Positions 8,167-18,047 of a stretch of DNA of 64,000 bases are shown in pieces. The notes under the pieces were generated by a model. It was not told the DNA's origin. It did not search any database and saw only the letters and a program-made list of their open reading frames with translations. Numbering within the stretch: the first letter of the stretch is position 1; the number at the start of each line of letters is the position of its first letter. The DNA lies in NCBI GenBank assembly GCA_019217005.1, contig JAHBNG010000053.1, positions 28,735 to 92,734 on the forward strand, read 5' to 3'. The stretch is from Chloroflexi bacterium TSY. Lineage in GTDB: Bacteria > Chloroflexota > Anaerolineae > Caldilineales > Caldilineaceae. A program made the translations under genes and the position numbers.

Positions 8167-9665
8167 CTTTACTTTCTGGTAAAGGCTTGAGTGACAAAGG
8201 GCAAACCGAAAGGGGCGGAAAAAAGAATCCACCCTGAAAAAACGGGATAAAATGTAAAAATAGTGCTCGGCTAGTTTAAGCAGCGGCATTGAGGCGGCGA
8301 TGAGCGAGAACGCCTTTAGGGAAATGGTGTGAAACCGAGGCCTTTTTCCGAAAGTCAGGGTCGAGTTGGTCAGGAGTTGGAAAAAGAGCACTCGAGAGAA
8401 CACGGCGCAGCCTGCCGGGAGTGGATTGAGGCTCTCGATCCCAGTAGCCAGTCGGTATGGGAGGAAGAGAAGCGGCTAAATGGGAAAGAAGATTGCCAGC
8501 AAGCAGCCCCAGTTCAGGTAAGCGGAAACAAGCCTCATCGGCATGAACAAATTGACGATGTAAGCCAATCATCTGCTTGGAAGCCAAGGGGGGAGGTTCA
8601 ACAGGCCAGCGTTCCAGGTAGACAAGATAAATGGTTTCAGGCTGCAAAGTCATAACGGTCGCCAAAACCAAAGGTGTGTTGTAGGCCGGATCCTGAATGA
8701 CGTAAATCGAGTAGGTACGGTTGGCTGTATCCACCTTGGTTGTTCTGGGGACGAGATTGTGCCATGCTTGATAGCAAATCAGGCGACCACTATAGAGAAA
8801 GCGACCAGACGAGTCCGGAGTTGTAGCCTCGAGTCGCTTTCCCTTATAGCTGCGAGAGAGCGGACGCACAATATCACCATATTCAGGTGGTCTGCCTTTT
8901 TTCTTTGCGTTTGGGGAACTCATTGCGGCGCACTGTGCAGTTAATCGCTTCCCGCAGGACAAATCGGTCTATGCCGCTTTCTAGCATTTCTCTGATTGTA
9001 AACCCGGCATCGACCACCGCCACTTCGTCTGACTCCAGTGATTTCTTCGTCTCTGTCAGCAGCTTTTTCCGAAACTCACTTTCCTTTGTTCCAACCGTGC
9101 ATCTCATGATTGCCTTGAGCAGTGGCACTCGCTTCCCGCCTATCTCCCCCGAGCTTATCATCACTCCAAAGATGAGCGCGGGCAATGCCCGACGAGCCGT
9201 TGAGTTATAGAGTCGGTTCACTTTCCCTTGCAGCTTCGGTCGCCAGAACCCTGTGATATCTATGCTTTTCACTCGGTACCCTTCTAACTTTTTGCCTCCC
9301 ATTCCCCTTTCCACTTCTTCTTGCCACGACCCCAGCAGACTTGTGATATCCCATGATCCATATCGAAAGCTCCACCAGCTTCGCCGGAGCTCCTCATCTT
9401 CAAACCCGCTTTCTTTCAATGCGCTATGGATTGCTCCTCGACTTTTCAGAAACGACCCATTCAGCATTGCCCACATCAGACGCATTACATTTACGTTTGT
9501 TCCCATCGGCGTTACTTGCAATACATTCATCAGTACTGCTATAGTTATTTCTGGCGCGGTTAGCATTCCTTCCTCCTTTTTGGGTTCTCTACCTTTAGGA
9601 TGAACTGCTAACCGCTTTTTGTCACATTTCTCACCTCATCTCTTTTCTTTTACTAGAAAGTAAAG
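8167..9665. mobile_element. IS-A copy 1 (Y-R-E-K type IS) nested in IS-B
   Basis: A 1499-bp element with ends CTTTACTTTCTGGTAAA (8167-8183) and the complement of CTTTACTTTCTAGTAAA (9649-9665). The 5-bp target duplication is GTTTA (8162-8166 and 9666-9670). The uninterrupted site is visible in IS-B copy 2 near 38590-38600, which confirms the insertion boundaries. The element carries one frameshifted transposase gene on the minus strand. Related copies are at 55237-56730 and, in part, at 63960-64000. Confidence 0.9.
8276..9566 (-). pseudogene. IS-A transposase, frameshifted
   Basis: A DDE transposase of roughly 430 residues read in two frames. The N-terminal frame (9566 to about 8905) holds the first catalytic-type region (IDITGFWRPKL) and VAVVDAGFTIREML. 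The C-terminal frame holds Y-LE-R-WPV-E-(6)-K, the IS4 signature. The break is at about 8904: this copy has six A in GAAAAAAGG where copy 2 has five, and five A restores the frame KEKGRPPEYG. The gene starts just inside the right terminal repeat. It is a pseudogene by a single homopolymer insertion, unless that base is an assembly error. Confidence 0.85.
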
Positions 9666-9670
9666 GTTTA

Positions 9671-10782
9671 CCATCCTGATAAAACGTCTCGATAGGCCAA
9701 CGAAGCAGGTAAATCGAGAGAATGCGTTTGGCATTACAATCAGTGCGATTGGTCACTAAAACGGCATAATTGCCTTGCAATTCAGGATTATCAAAACTAA
9801 TCACGATGCATACCTTGCCGATAGAAGGGATACGCACAGTCATGGTAAAGGTATAGTAAGTACGACCATCAATGGTGACAGGTTTGTAGGCATTCTGGGG
9901 GATGTAGGGGACCAACTCTTTGACTTTAATATGTGGCCCCTCGAAAGTTATCGGCTGACCGTCTTCATCTCGCAAACGAAAGCTATTTGTCTCCAGATTG
10001 CGATTGCACTTCAAGATGCTGATCCAATCTTTATTCAGACGATCGAGTACAGCTAGAAGATCTGGAGCGAGATACCAACCATCGAAGAGAGCCCAACCAA
10101 AGATAAGGGTTCGTTCAACAGCTTTTTCAACCAGTTCACTGGCAATGGTTATCTTGGTCTTAAACGCTTCGTCTAGCCCTCGAAAGGCGGGGTCAGTTAA
10201 TAGGTGGCTATCCACTCGTTTATGAAAAGCGGTTCGTTCTTTCTTTTTCTTGGGAATCTCGGTCACTGGGAAATGTTTTTCCACAAATGCTTCCCAGTCG
10301 GTAAACTCTTCGTACCGTCGGTAGATACTTGCATCGACCGGAAAACGAACAGCGCCACTGACATAGTGACTTGTGACTAAGTTATGAGCCAGTGGATGCT
10401 GACCATTGCTATGATTGTAGTGTGTATCGATATACTCGAACAGACTTCCCACGTGTTCACATAGTGTATCGTCAATCGCTAATACCGATTCTGACTCTGA
10501 ACGTTGGTATTGTGCTGTCTCTGACTTCATGTAACCTATACGCTCATCATTGAGTTTTTCGGCTCGCCAAGGAGCTTCACTCAAATACCGTGATATATTC
10601 GTCTTATCTGCACTATCTAGAATGCAGCGGGCAATATTTGCCATGCTTTTGTTGTCCAAGACCATCAGACCCGTCAGATAGTTTTCAAAGTGGCGAAACT
10701 GTTTACGATTGGCAAATACTGAACGAAAGGTTTCGCTATGCTCCCTGACCAGTGGCGCTACATTCACTATCGGCAATTGCAT
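9671..10782 (-). pseudogene. IS-B transposase, N-terminal part (split by IS-A)
   Basis: About 370 residues, starting MQLPIVNVAP, of an IS701/IS4-like transposase. A helical N-terminal domain is followed by AIDDTLCEHVG (first catalytic Asp), FGWALFDGWYL (second Asp) and YLLRWPIETFYQDGK, where IS-A cuts in. The open frame runs a few codons into IS-A (to 9631) and ends there. Apart from the insertion the frame is clean, unlike the multiply frameshifted copy 2. Confidence 0.85.
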
Positions 10783-10905
10783 CTTGATGGTTCCTTTTTC
10801 GCACTTTTTTCTTGATGCAATCTATTGAGATGACTTTTGTCTCTTTTGTCAAATTTGGAAAATATTCATTTCACAACTATCGAGCTCCTTACAGAGAAGC
10901 CACTA

Positions 10906-11029
10906 AAATTTCGGACAATAGAATCGTTTTCTGTCGAGGAACAATTGTCCGAAATTTAAAGAGTGTGTACCACAACGTGTGTAAATGAAGTCATTTCTCT
11001 GACTGAGTAGTCGCCATTTTCACACGTTG
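10906..11029 (-). promoter_or_regulatory. Two hairpins in the native livG-livF spacer
   Basis: A 14-bp perfect stem (AAATTTCGGACAAT, 10906-10919, with its complement at 10944-10957) and a 9-bp stem (CAACGTGTG, 10973-10981, with 11021-11029) lie in the ~180 nt between livG and livF. Neither is followed by a T-run on the minus strand, so they look like mRNA processing or stability elements rather than terminators. Confidence 0.4.
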
Positions 11030-11058
11030 GAACACGCCCAGTGCAAATGATGTGGCTG

Positions 11059-11555
11059 TTATGTTTCTACAGCTCCCCGTCCCAAATAAGCTTCAATGAC
11101 GCGCGGGTTCGATTGGATATCAGTCGGTAAGCCTTCAGCAATTTTTTCACCATAATCTAGCACAGTAATATGCTCTGATATGTCCATGACGACGCGCATA
11201 TCATGCTCAATCAACAAAATCGTGATGCCTAATTCATCACGCAACATGCGAATAAAATCAGTTGTTTCGGCAGTTTCGCTTGGATTCATGCCAGCCGTCG
11301 GTTCATCCAGCAACAAAAGGCGCGGCTTATTCGCCAAGGCGCGCGCAATCTCCAAGCGTCGCTGATCACCATAAGGCAGATTCTTGGCCAACAGATCACC
11401 TTTGCCGCGCAACCCCACAAACTCAAGTAAACGACGGGCCTCGTCTTCCGTCTCACTATTTTCTTGCCGTGTAAACTGGGTCCCCAAGATAGCCCCAATC
11501 CAGGTTGATTTGAGATGTGCTTCCTGACCAACCATCAAATTTTCGATGGCAGTCA
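11059..11555 (-). pseudogene. livG: livG C-terminal fragment
   Basis: The second part of the LivG ATPase: the coding sequence resumes with MTAIENLMVGQEAHLKST. It contains the signature region LPYGDQRRLEIARAL, Walker B LLLLDEPTAGMNP, the H-loop LIEHDM and the C-terminal AYLG motif. The N-terminal part with Walker A is at 13217-13507, on the other side of IS-C. The shared 8 bp GGCAGTCA lets the frame be rejoined as NNMTAIENL. The fragment lacks Walker A and cannot hydrolyse ATP. Confidence 0.92.
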
Positions 11556-13216
11556 GGGCAGGTTCAGAACAAGGGATGAGTTAGGTTTACAAAATTGAAA
11601 TGGGCACGTTAAAAAGAGAATAGGTTAAAGAGCCAGTTGCTGTTGAGGCTGAAGAATGGCATCAAGGGCGTCAGCCAAAGAAGGGACATAGGAATCGGTA
11701 GCCAGTTCTAAGGGTGAGTGACCGGAGCGTTTGCCACGTGAGAAGGTGCGATGATTCCAAAAGAGCTGTAAAAGAGCGGCCAACCAATCGGGCAAAGAGC
11801 GATGGATTGCAAGAAAGGGCCTGAGCCAAGCATGAAAGGATTCAGCTAGAGAAGAAGCCCGATGGAAGCGATCCAGTGCATGCCAGAAGGCAAGAGCCAT
11901 AGGCTGCAATGAGGGAGGAAAAGCTGTTCAATGGGAAGTTGATGGTCATGGCGATAAGTCCAGAGGTGTGTGATGAAGGCTTCGTACTCAGGTGAGAGGT
12001 TCTGGCGGAGGAGCCAGGGATAGTTCCAGGCGACGGAGGGAGCCAGCAATGTAGGTAGATTCTGCTGCAGTTGGGTGGCAAAGTGTGCAATTTCATCGCG
12101 GTTCATCTCCATCATAAGTTGGGTGGCAGCCAGAATGGTTTGTTGCGCGGCATCTGTGTTGACAAGCTGCCCGGTCGGTGAAATCGGCTCCAGTGCCTGA
12201 CGGACCGTTCGGAGAAGCCATGTCCAGTTCTCGTGCAAGTCAACTGCTGTCAGCACCGTTTGGTCGGCAACCTCGAGAGTCACTGTGCATTTGCGTGGTC
12301 GCCCAGGGCGACGTGCAGGAGCAGTCTGCTCGTCCAACTCTTGCCAAGCTACGTCACGGTCGGTCATGGCCTGGTCCATTTCTCTCTCCAGACGTTGGGT
12401 GATTTTGGTGCCATTCTGCATTTGGTGAAAGAGGTCATAGGAGTGTGGCGCATTCATCCCCGCTGCCTTGGCTCCTGCCTGAATGCCCAAAGCCCCATCG
12501 GTCACCAAGTCATCAAAGGTGATGCCTCGCTCGAGCAATTCGAGAAACTTCAACCCCCATGTTGTTTCATCTCGGGCATCGGCTGCTGAGATATTCAACA
12601 GCGCAAACGATGCTCCGTCCACCACCGTCAGGCACGGTTGGTCGCCACAGAAAATTTCATCCGCTTCCCCCAACACCGGCAGCGTCGGCACCATGCTCTC
12701 ATTGTACGCCGATGCCAGTTCTCCAACTTCCGCCAGCGTCCCTTGGATGAATCCCACCGACCGCTCCACACCTAGCAGCAACCCCAACCCCCTTTGGATA
12801 TCTCGTACGCTTCCTCGCAGCATCGGCAACACCGTTATGGTTCGTCGGATGAACGTCTCATCCACTTCGATCACATGGCTTTTCGGCTGCGGTCCTGGAC
12901 TCACTGGCGACAAGATCGCTTTCAGCGCCGCTTCACCGCTCTCTCTCAACTTATAGAGCCACGTTCGAGACACATTGTACGCCGTTGACAGTTCGCTCAC
13001 TCTCCCCCACTCTCGATTCGGGTTGAGCATTTCCAACGCAAGATCGATTCGGGTTGACAATGATAGGGGGTCTGTTCGATACTCTGACATTTAGAGGCTC
13101 CTTTTTGGCTATTTTGGTCTGAACACCCTTATTTTGCCTGAACAGGAGCCTCTTTCTCTAACCTATTCTCTTGTTAACGTACTCTCTTCTTTGTCAACCT
13201 ATTTCTGAACCAGCCC
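11556..13216. mobile_element. IS-C, DUF6399-like IS inside livG
   Basis: A 1661-bp element with ends GGGCAGGTTCAGAA (left) and GGGCTGGTTCAGAA (complement of right), 13 of 14 identical. The 8-bp target duplication is GGCAGTCA (11548-11555 and 13217-13224). A second, inner inverted repeat of 22 bp lies at 11606-11627 and 13159-13180, containing AGAATAGGTTA on both sides. The inner repeat may be an extra transposase binding site, or the true end of an IS that landed in an older GGGC-TGGTTCAGAA element. MITE-1 at 33421 has the same outer ends. Confidence 0.88.
11625..13090 (-). pseudogene. IS-C transposase (DUF6399/ISNCY-like), two frames
   Basis: The first frame runs from 13090 to about 11925: an N-terminal helix-turn-helix (ELSTAYNVSRTWLYKLRE), VIEVDETFIRR, then VVDGASFALLNIS and ITFDDLVTDGALG as candidate acidic-residue regions. 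The second frame covers the remaining ~90 residues to 11625 and has a typical C-terminal block, SSLAESFHAWLRP followed by FWNHRTFSRGKRSGHSP. The switch is a -1 shift near CTTTTCCTCCC (about 11930). Programmed -1 frameshifting and a simple indel are both possible. AAAAGGAG precedes the start. The stop codon lies inside the inner inverted repeat. Confidence 0.75.
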
Positions 13217-13507
13217 GGCAGTCATATTATTAAAGAGGCGAATATTTTGAAAGGTGCGTGAAATGCCCGTTCGTGTAATCTGGTCGACAGTCAAGCCATT
13301 TAGCTGTTGTCCGTCAAAAAGCAGTGCATCTTCATCAATCCCATAAAAACCGGTAATACAATTGAAGAATGTTGTCTTGCCAGCTCCATTTGGGCCAATA
13401 ATGCTAACGATAGCGCCTTTGGAAATCGCAAAGTCAACTTCATTAACAGCAACCAATCCTCCAAAACGTTTGGTTACTTTTTCCGCACTCAAGATATTTT
13501 CAGACAT
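13217..13507 (-). pseudogene. livG: livG N-terminal fragment
   Basis: The first ~97 residues of LivG, with Walker A GPNGAGKT and the region GISRTFQNIRLFNNMTA. The frame then enters IS-C and stops within five codons (GLVQK). The remainder is at 11059-11555. With livG split, the two-ATPase Liv transporter would have to use LivF alone or an unlinked LivG. Confidence 0.93.
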
Positions 13508-13544
13508 GTCAAACTTCTATCCCGCCCTGCCTTTTCTTTAAAAT

Positions 13545-15305
13545 CTATATTGGATCTTCTGTTACATGCAACTCGCGACGCTGTACATCAGATGGCCACA
13601 GTCCCTCTGGACGTACGAGCATCATCATGACGAGTGCAACACCATAGAGGAGCAGTCTAAACTCGGCAAATTCTCTGAGCAATTCTGGCACGCCGATGAG
13701 CGCAAAGGCGCCCACGATTACGCCTGGGATACTGCCAACACCACCAACGATGATCAGGCTTAAGACGTTGATTGAAATCAGAAGTTGAAAGCTGTGAGGA
13801 AAAATAGAGCCTAACTTGGCCGCAAAAATAGCCCCAGCCAAACCACCCGAAGCGGCGCTCAACGTAAAGGCGACAACCTTTGCATTAATTGTATTGATGC
13901 CCATCGCCGCAGCCACATCCTCATCTTCACGAATTGCCATCCATCGTCGCCCCACACGTGAATTGTTGAGTCGCTGCGAAATAAAGAGCATCAACAAAGA
14001 GGAGAGCAAAAGAAGATAGTAGAGTTGTGGTGGTGTGCCAAAGGTAACGATCCCATCTTCTGCAGATAGGATCCCAAACTGAAAGTAGCTCAAAATATCA
14101 TTGACTGGAGTAACAATACTCTCAATTAGCGCACCCATCACGCCAGCCAACCGAGCTTGGGGAATCTGCAAAATCCCCTGCGCACCGCCGATCAACCATT
14201 TGAGCGCATCTGAACGAGCCAAAATACGCACAATCTCGCCAAATCCTAATGTTGCAATGGCCAAGTAGTCGCCGCGCATCTTCAGCACCGGTAGCGCAAA
14301 GACGAATCCGGTTAACATTGCAGCCAAGATACAGATGGGGAGGGCAATCCAAAATGAAACAGGATCCTGAAGACCATATTCACTGGCCGATGTCAACAAC
14401 GCCATGATATATGCACCTACAGCAAAGTTGGTCACATATCCAAGATCCAGGAGCCCAGCGAGACCAACCGCAATGTTAAGCCCAAGGCCCATCAAAATAT
14501 AAAGACCGACATTGTTGAAAATTTCGCTTAAGTAGACCCCTAAAATGGAGGGCAAAATGAGCAAGCCGATAATGAGCAACAATGTGGAAAGCTGCGTCGA
14601 TAGAGTCCGTTGTCGAGGAGATTGCCTGGCGTGTAAGCGCTGATATTGACTTTTGCCCGAACGACGCCACCAGTAGTTCGAGAGCGTGATCAGAACAAAG
14701 AGTAGGATAAACGCATTGATCTGCAGCCCTGTATTGCCAAACAAGCTCTTAAGCGTTGCCGAACTGAGACGCGGGCGCAAGATGTTGACCAGAATTTCGG
14801 ACATAATGCCAAATCCCATTGCCCAGCCCAGCCCAATAACAAGTGCGTTTCGCAGATTCGGCTTGATGAGAACGAATGCAGCACCCAACGTGCCCAAGAG
14901 GCCAAAGATGATGATGAGCAGCAATCCACCCACCAATGGGCGTTCGACACCAAGTGTAATGATTTCGATCAGATCGGGTGAAACATTGATGAAGGCTTCG
15001 CGAATGTTCTCCCAAATCACCGACAGAGCGATCAATAGAAAGACCGGAACTCCGGATAGAAGACCAGCAATCGCCCCCTGCCCGAGTATCACTGGAAGGT
15101 GGGTTGCGCCAAGTTTTCGGACCGATACATATGCGGCGAAGAATGCGCCACTATAAAGCAGAAGCTGACCTAACGTTAAATAGTCGGTCACAATAAAACG
15201 TTGGTTAAATGCTTCAACAATGCCAATCATGCAAAGGCATAAAGTGACGACGCCAGCAATCAGACCAATTTTGACCGTTTCCGGTCGTTTTTCTGACTCG
15301 ATCAT
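13545..15305 (-). CDS. livM: Branched-chain amino acid ABC permease LivM
   Basis: A 586-residue membrane protein. The C-terminal ~330 residues match the LivM permease pattern, including GLLDLGYVTNFAVGAY, MRGDYLAIATLGFGEI and MMLVRPEGLWP. The N-terminal ~240 residues carry about six further hydrophobic segments, making it longer than E. coli LivM. The start codon overlaps the livH stop by 4 bp (ATGA), typical of translational coupling. The frame is intact although livG downstream and livK upstream are broken. Confidence 0.92.
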   Translation of the reverse strand: MIESEKRPETVKIGLIAGVVTLCLCMIGIVEAFNQRFIVTDYLTLGQLLLYSGAFFAAYVSVRKLGATHLPVILGQGAIAGLLSGVPVFLLIALSVIWENIREAFINVSPDLIEIITLGVERPLVGGLLLIIIFGLLGTLGAAFVLIKPNLRNALVIGLGWAMGFGIMSEILVNILRPRLSSATLKSLFGNTGLQINAFILLFVLITLSNYWWRRSGKSQYQRLHARQSPRQRTLSTQLSTLLLIIGLLILPSILGVYLSEIFNNVGLYILMGLGLNIAVGLAGLLDLGYVTNFAVGAYIMALLTSASEYGLQDPVSFWIALPICILAAMLTGFVFALPVLKMRGDYLAIATLGFGEIVRILARSDALKWLIGGAQGILQIPQARLAGVMGALIESIVTPVNDILSYFQFGILSAEDGIVTFGTPPQLYYLLLLSSLLMLFISQRLNNSRVGRRWMAIREDEDVAAAMGINTINAKVVAFTLSAASGGLAGAIFAAKLGSIFPHSFQLLISINVLSLIIVGGVGSIPGVIVGAFALIGVPELLREFAEFRLLLYGVALVMMMLVRPEGLWPSDVQRRELHVTEDPI

Positions 15306-16360
15306 GCTTTCTTCTCCGCCAAGCGTTCACCAATGATGCCCTGAGGTCTGAAGATCAAGACGAGTACTAACATTGTAAATGCAATCACATCTTTCAATTG
15401 GTGTGCACCCGGAACACCCAGCCCCTCGAGAAACAAAGGTGGTCCAACCGCTTCGATCACGCCGAGAAATAACCCGCCCAAGGCAGCACCTGGAATGCTG
15501 CCAATTCCGCCCAACACTGCCGCCGTAAATGCTTTGATTCCTGGAACGAACCCCATAATGAAGTTGAGCTGTCGAAATACAATTGCGTAGAGAACACCTG
15601 CCACACCTGCCATTGCCGCGCCGATGGCAAAGGTGAGCGTGATGGTTCGGTCGACATCAATTCCCATGAGTGTCGCCGAATCTTTATCCTCTGCAACAGC
15701 CCGGATTGCACGTCCAGTACGCGATCGCTGGACAAATTGTTGCAAGCTAATCATCACAACGAGCGTTGTAACAATGACCACAATATCTGTTCTTTGAAAA
15801 TCGAGTCCAAATAATTCGATTTTGCCATCGAACATTTCAAATTCTGGAAATGGAATCAATGAGGAGCCATAGAGGCCACGAAAAAAATATTGCCAAAAAA
15901 ACGACGCCCCAATTGCCGTAATAAGTGGAACAAGGCGTGGAGCACCACGCAATGGACGATAGGCAATTCGTTCAGTCAAAACGGCCACGCTGAGTGAAAC
16001 GATCATTGCACTAACTAGAATGGCGAATAGTGCAAGAATCGGAAAACGTTCCACATAGCCCGCTCGCTCAAGCGGCAAAGCAACCAAAACGGTTGATGTG
16101 ATTGCGCCTGCCATAAAGAATTCGCCATGCGCGAAATTGATCATAAACAGCACACCATAGACCATCGTATAGCCAAGAGCGATCAGTGCATAGAGGCTGC
16201 CTTGTGATAAGCCAGAGATTAAGAAATCGATCCAGTCTGACCCCGAATAGGCATTTCCGGTCCCCAATATGAATTTGCCAACTATGCCCCATAGAATAAG
16301 ACCGATAATACCTACACGAAATAGCCAAAGAGTCAGATCCACGTAATTAAATCGCTGCAA
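15302..16360 (-). CDS. livH: Branched-chain amino acid ABC permease LivH
   Basis: About 352 residues with eight or more membrane segments and LivH motifs such as GYTMVYGVLFMINFAHGEFF and AVLGGIGSIPGAALGG. An ATG-like extension to 16438 is in frame, but GAGGAG 8 nt before a TTG at 16360 (followed by QRFNYVD) gives the better start. It follows livK after a spacer that holds a strong hairpin and now also IS-D copy 1. It overlaps livM by 4 bp. The reading frame is intact. Confidence 0.92.
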   Translation of the reverse strand: MQRFNYVDLTLWLFRVGIIGLILWGIVGKFILGTGNAYSGSDWIDFLISGLSQGSLYALIALGYTMVYGVLFMINFAHGEFFMAGAITSTVLVALPLERAGYVERFPILALFAILVSAMIVSLSVAVLTERIAYRPLRGAPRLVPLITAIGASFFWQYFFRGLYGSSLIPFPEFEMFDGKIELFGLDFQRTDIVVIVTTLVVMISLQQFVQRSRTGRAIRAVAEDKDSATLMGIDVDRTITLTFAIGAAMAGVAGVLYAIVFRQLNFIMGFVPGIKAFTAAVLGGIGSIPGAALGGLFLGVIEAVGPPLFLEGLGVPGAHQLKDVIAFTMLVLVLIFRPQGIIGERLAEKKA

Positions 16361-16490
16361 AATTTCAACTCCTCTGCATTCCCATCTAGAGTGCGGTTGC
16401 GTCGGCGCCGCAGGTTTTGCTGTCGCTCTGCAGGACAAAACAACACTACGTTTTCATTCAGTGCACAGCAAAGTTCTTTACGATCCGTGA

Positions 16491-16528
16491 AATAAACAGC
16501 CTGTGAACAGGTTCACAGGCTGTTTATT
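16491..16528 (-). terminator. Hairpin downstream of livK
   Basis: An 18-bp perfect inverted repeat (AATAAACAGCCTGTGAAC / complement) with a 2-nt centre. On the minus strand the stem is followed by CACGG rather than a T-run. In livK-livH spacers such hairpins often reduce expression of the membrane genes relative to the binding protein. IS-D copy 1 entered at its 3' edge (target TATTA, 16525-16529). Confidence 0.55.
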
Positions 16529-16529
16529 A

Positions 16530-17998
16530 CCTTATTTTTGCGCAACGAGAGCGTGATTCTATTCGTTCATGCAACTAGAGGGGGTTTCTAATCGGCCTCT
16601 AGATAGGATTTCAAGCAAATCAGAAGGTCACGAGAATAAGGATGTGAACTTAGCAGGTCAATCCGTGAAAGTGAGCCGTTCTGAAAAGAGAGAAAACCAG
16701 GTATTTGTAATAGATCTCGAACAATTCGTTTCTGCCGGAAAGGTTCAAATCTAGTATCCACGAGAGCTTGCTGATGGAAATGGCCTATCAAATTATGCGC
16801 CAAATCAGCCAAAAGGATAAGAGATTTTTTGAGCTAGAAATAGGGTCTTGCGACGAGAAGCTAAGTGTAACCCCATTTTATCATTACGGAATTGTTCGAT
16901 TTCAGCCGCACCTCGATTGTCATAATATGAAATGAAGTGACGCTTGGATGGCAATTTGATGGTCGAAATGTAGTAACTGACACAAATTTGCTCGTTTTTC
17001 ACTCTTTTTTTGAGAAAAATGCGTACAGGGCGATTAAACTTGATAGGTGATGGAATTTCAGCCAGAAAGACGTCACCGCAAGGATCCCATCGAGTCACCT
17101 GTTGCGCCCACAGATGGGCACGACGGTTGGAGTTGCCCTTCATCATAAATTGATAGTTGCGGTTGAGCAGCCACCGAATATTTTCTTCACTACCTGCACC
17201 GCCATCGGTGCGCCAGACGACTCGCTCGCGTTTTTTCTCGTCTAACTCTAATGAACTTTCCGTGGCAAGCACGGCTGGCTGAAACGATGGAGCTGTATGC
17301 TGACTCCCTGGATAGAGGTCTGACCAAACCGTTTCATGGTATTTAACCGAACTTACACGGACCAATTGGCGTCCCGTTGCGTTTTTTTGCCGCTAAAATA
17401 GCCTTTTTGACTTTTCTGTGCCTTTTTTGCCGCATGGTAATCCGGATAGGTCAAAGTCTAACCACAAGAACCCTCGCCAATCGTGGTTGTGTATTTGGCT
17501 TAGAGGCTTGCAGATTTCGCTGACCGCACTCTACCGATATTCATTAGAGTTAGGGCGTCTAATGTACGAGACATATTTGATTGCTCACTAAGCTGCTCCA
17601 TCCCATAAATTTTCGCAAGGAGTCTTTCTGGTCTGACCTTTGTATTGAACTCAGTCAGCGTTGCGCAACCACATAATATGCTAACCAGCACCTGTTCCAA
17701 CTTACTTGCTGGTGTATATTCATACGTTTTGACCGGTATTTCGATCTTCTTCAACGCAGTTAGCACTTTCTCTTGATGGTAGTGTGCCAGCAACGCAGCT
17801 AATGGTGCATACTGAGTATTGCTGATCTCGTTCGTTAGTCCGAATTCTATTGCCATGAATGCCTCCTTGGATCGGGTATCTCTAATGAATTTCTTTGAGG
17901 CTATCCTTTTTTCGGCATTTTGACGAATTTGATCGAATAGAATCAGGCTCTTATTGCGTCAACGAATAGAATTCCCTTCCCGTTGCGCAAAAATAAGG
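16530..17998. mobile_element. IS-D copy 1 (IS1380-like)
   Basis: 1469 bp, ends CCTTATTTTTGCGCAACG and complement, flanked by the perfect 5-bp duplication TATTA (16525-16529 and 17999-18003). It is nearly identical to IS-D copy 2 at 18951-20418 but in the opposite orientation. It lies in the spacer between livK and livH. Confidence 0.92.
16588..17856 (-). pseudogene. IS-D transposase, copy 1, broken
   Basis: Read as a 118-residue N-terminal frame (17856-17500), a gap with shifted frames (LDFDLSGLPCGKK is recoverable there), a central frame (17365-16805) and a C-terminal frame (16812-16588). DDE-type regions are LDFDLSGLP, WRTDGGAG and YYDNRGAAEIEQF. It has one more break than copy 2: six T instead of five near 16824, which turns FLAQKSLILLAD into a stop. 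Family assignment (IS1380/IS4 superfamily) rests on these motifs and the CC ends. Confidence 0.8.
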
Positions 17999-18047
17999 TA
18001 TTAGAACAGTAAAACTTCAGGCATATAGATCTTGCAACTGATCACAA

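Larger units (their letters stand above)
7828..10884. mobile_element. IS-B copy 1 (Y-R-E-K type IS), interrupted by IS-A
   Basis: The terminal inverted repeat is CTCGATAGTTGT (7828-7839 and complement at 10873-10884). The flanking 7-bp direct repeat CTCCTTA (7821-7827 and 10885-10891) is the complement of TAAGGAG, the livF Shine-Dalgarno. Without the nested IS-A and its duplication the element is about 1.55 kb, matching copy 2 at 38257-39792. The transposase is split by IS-A, so this copy cannot move by itself. Confidence 0.9.
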
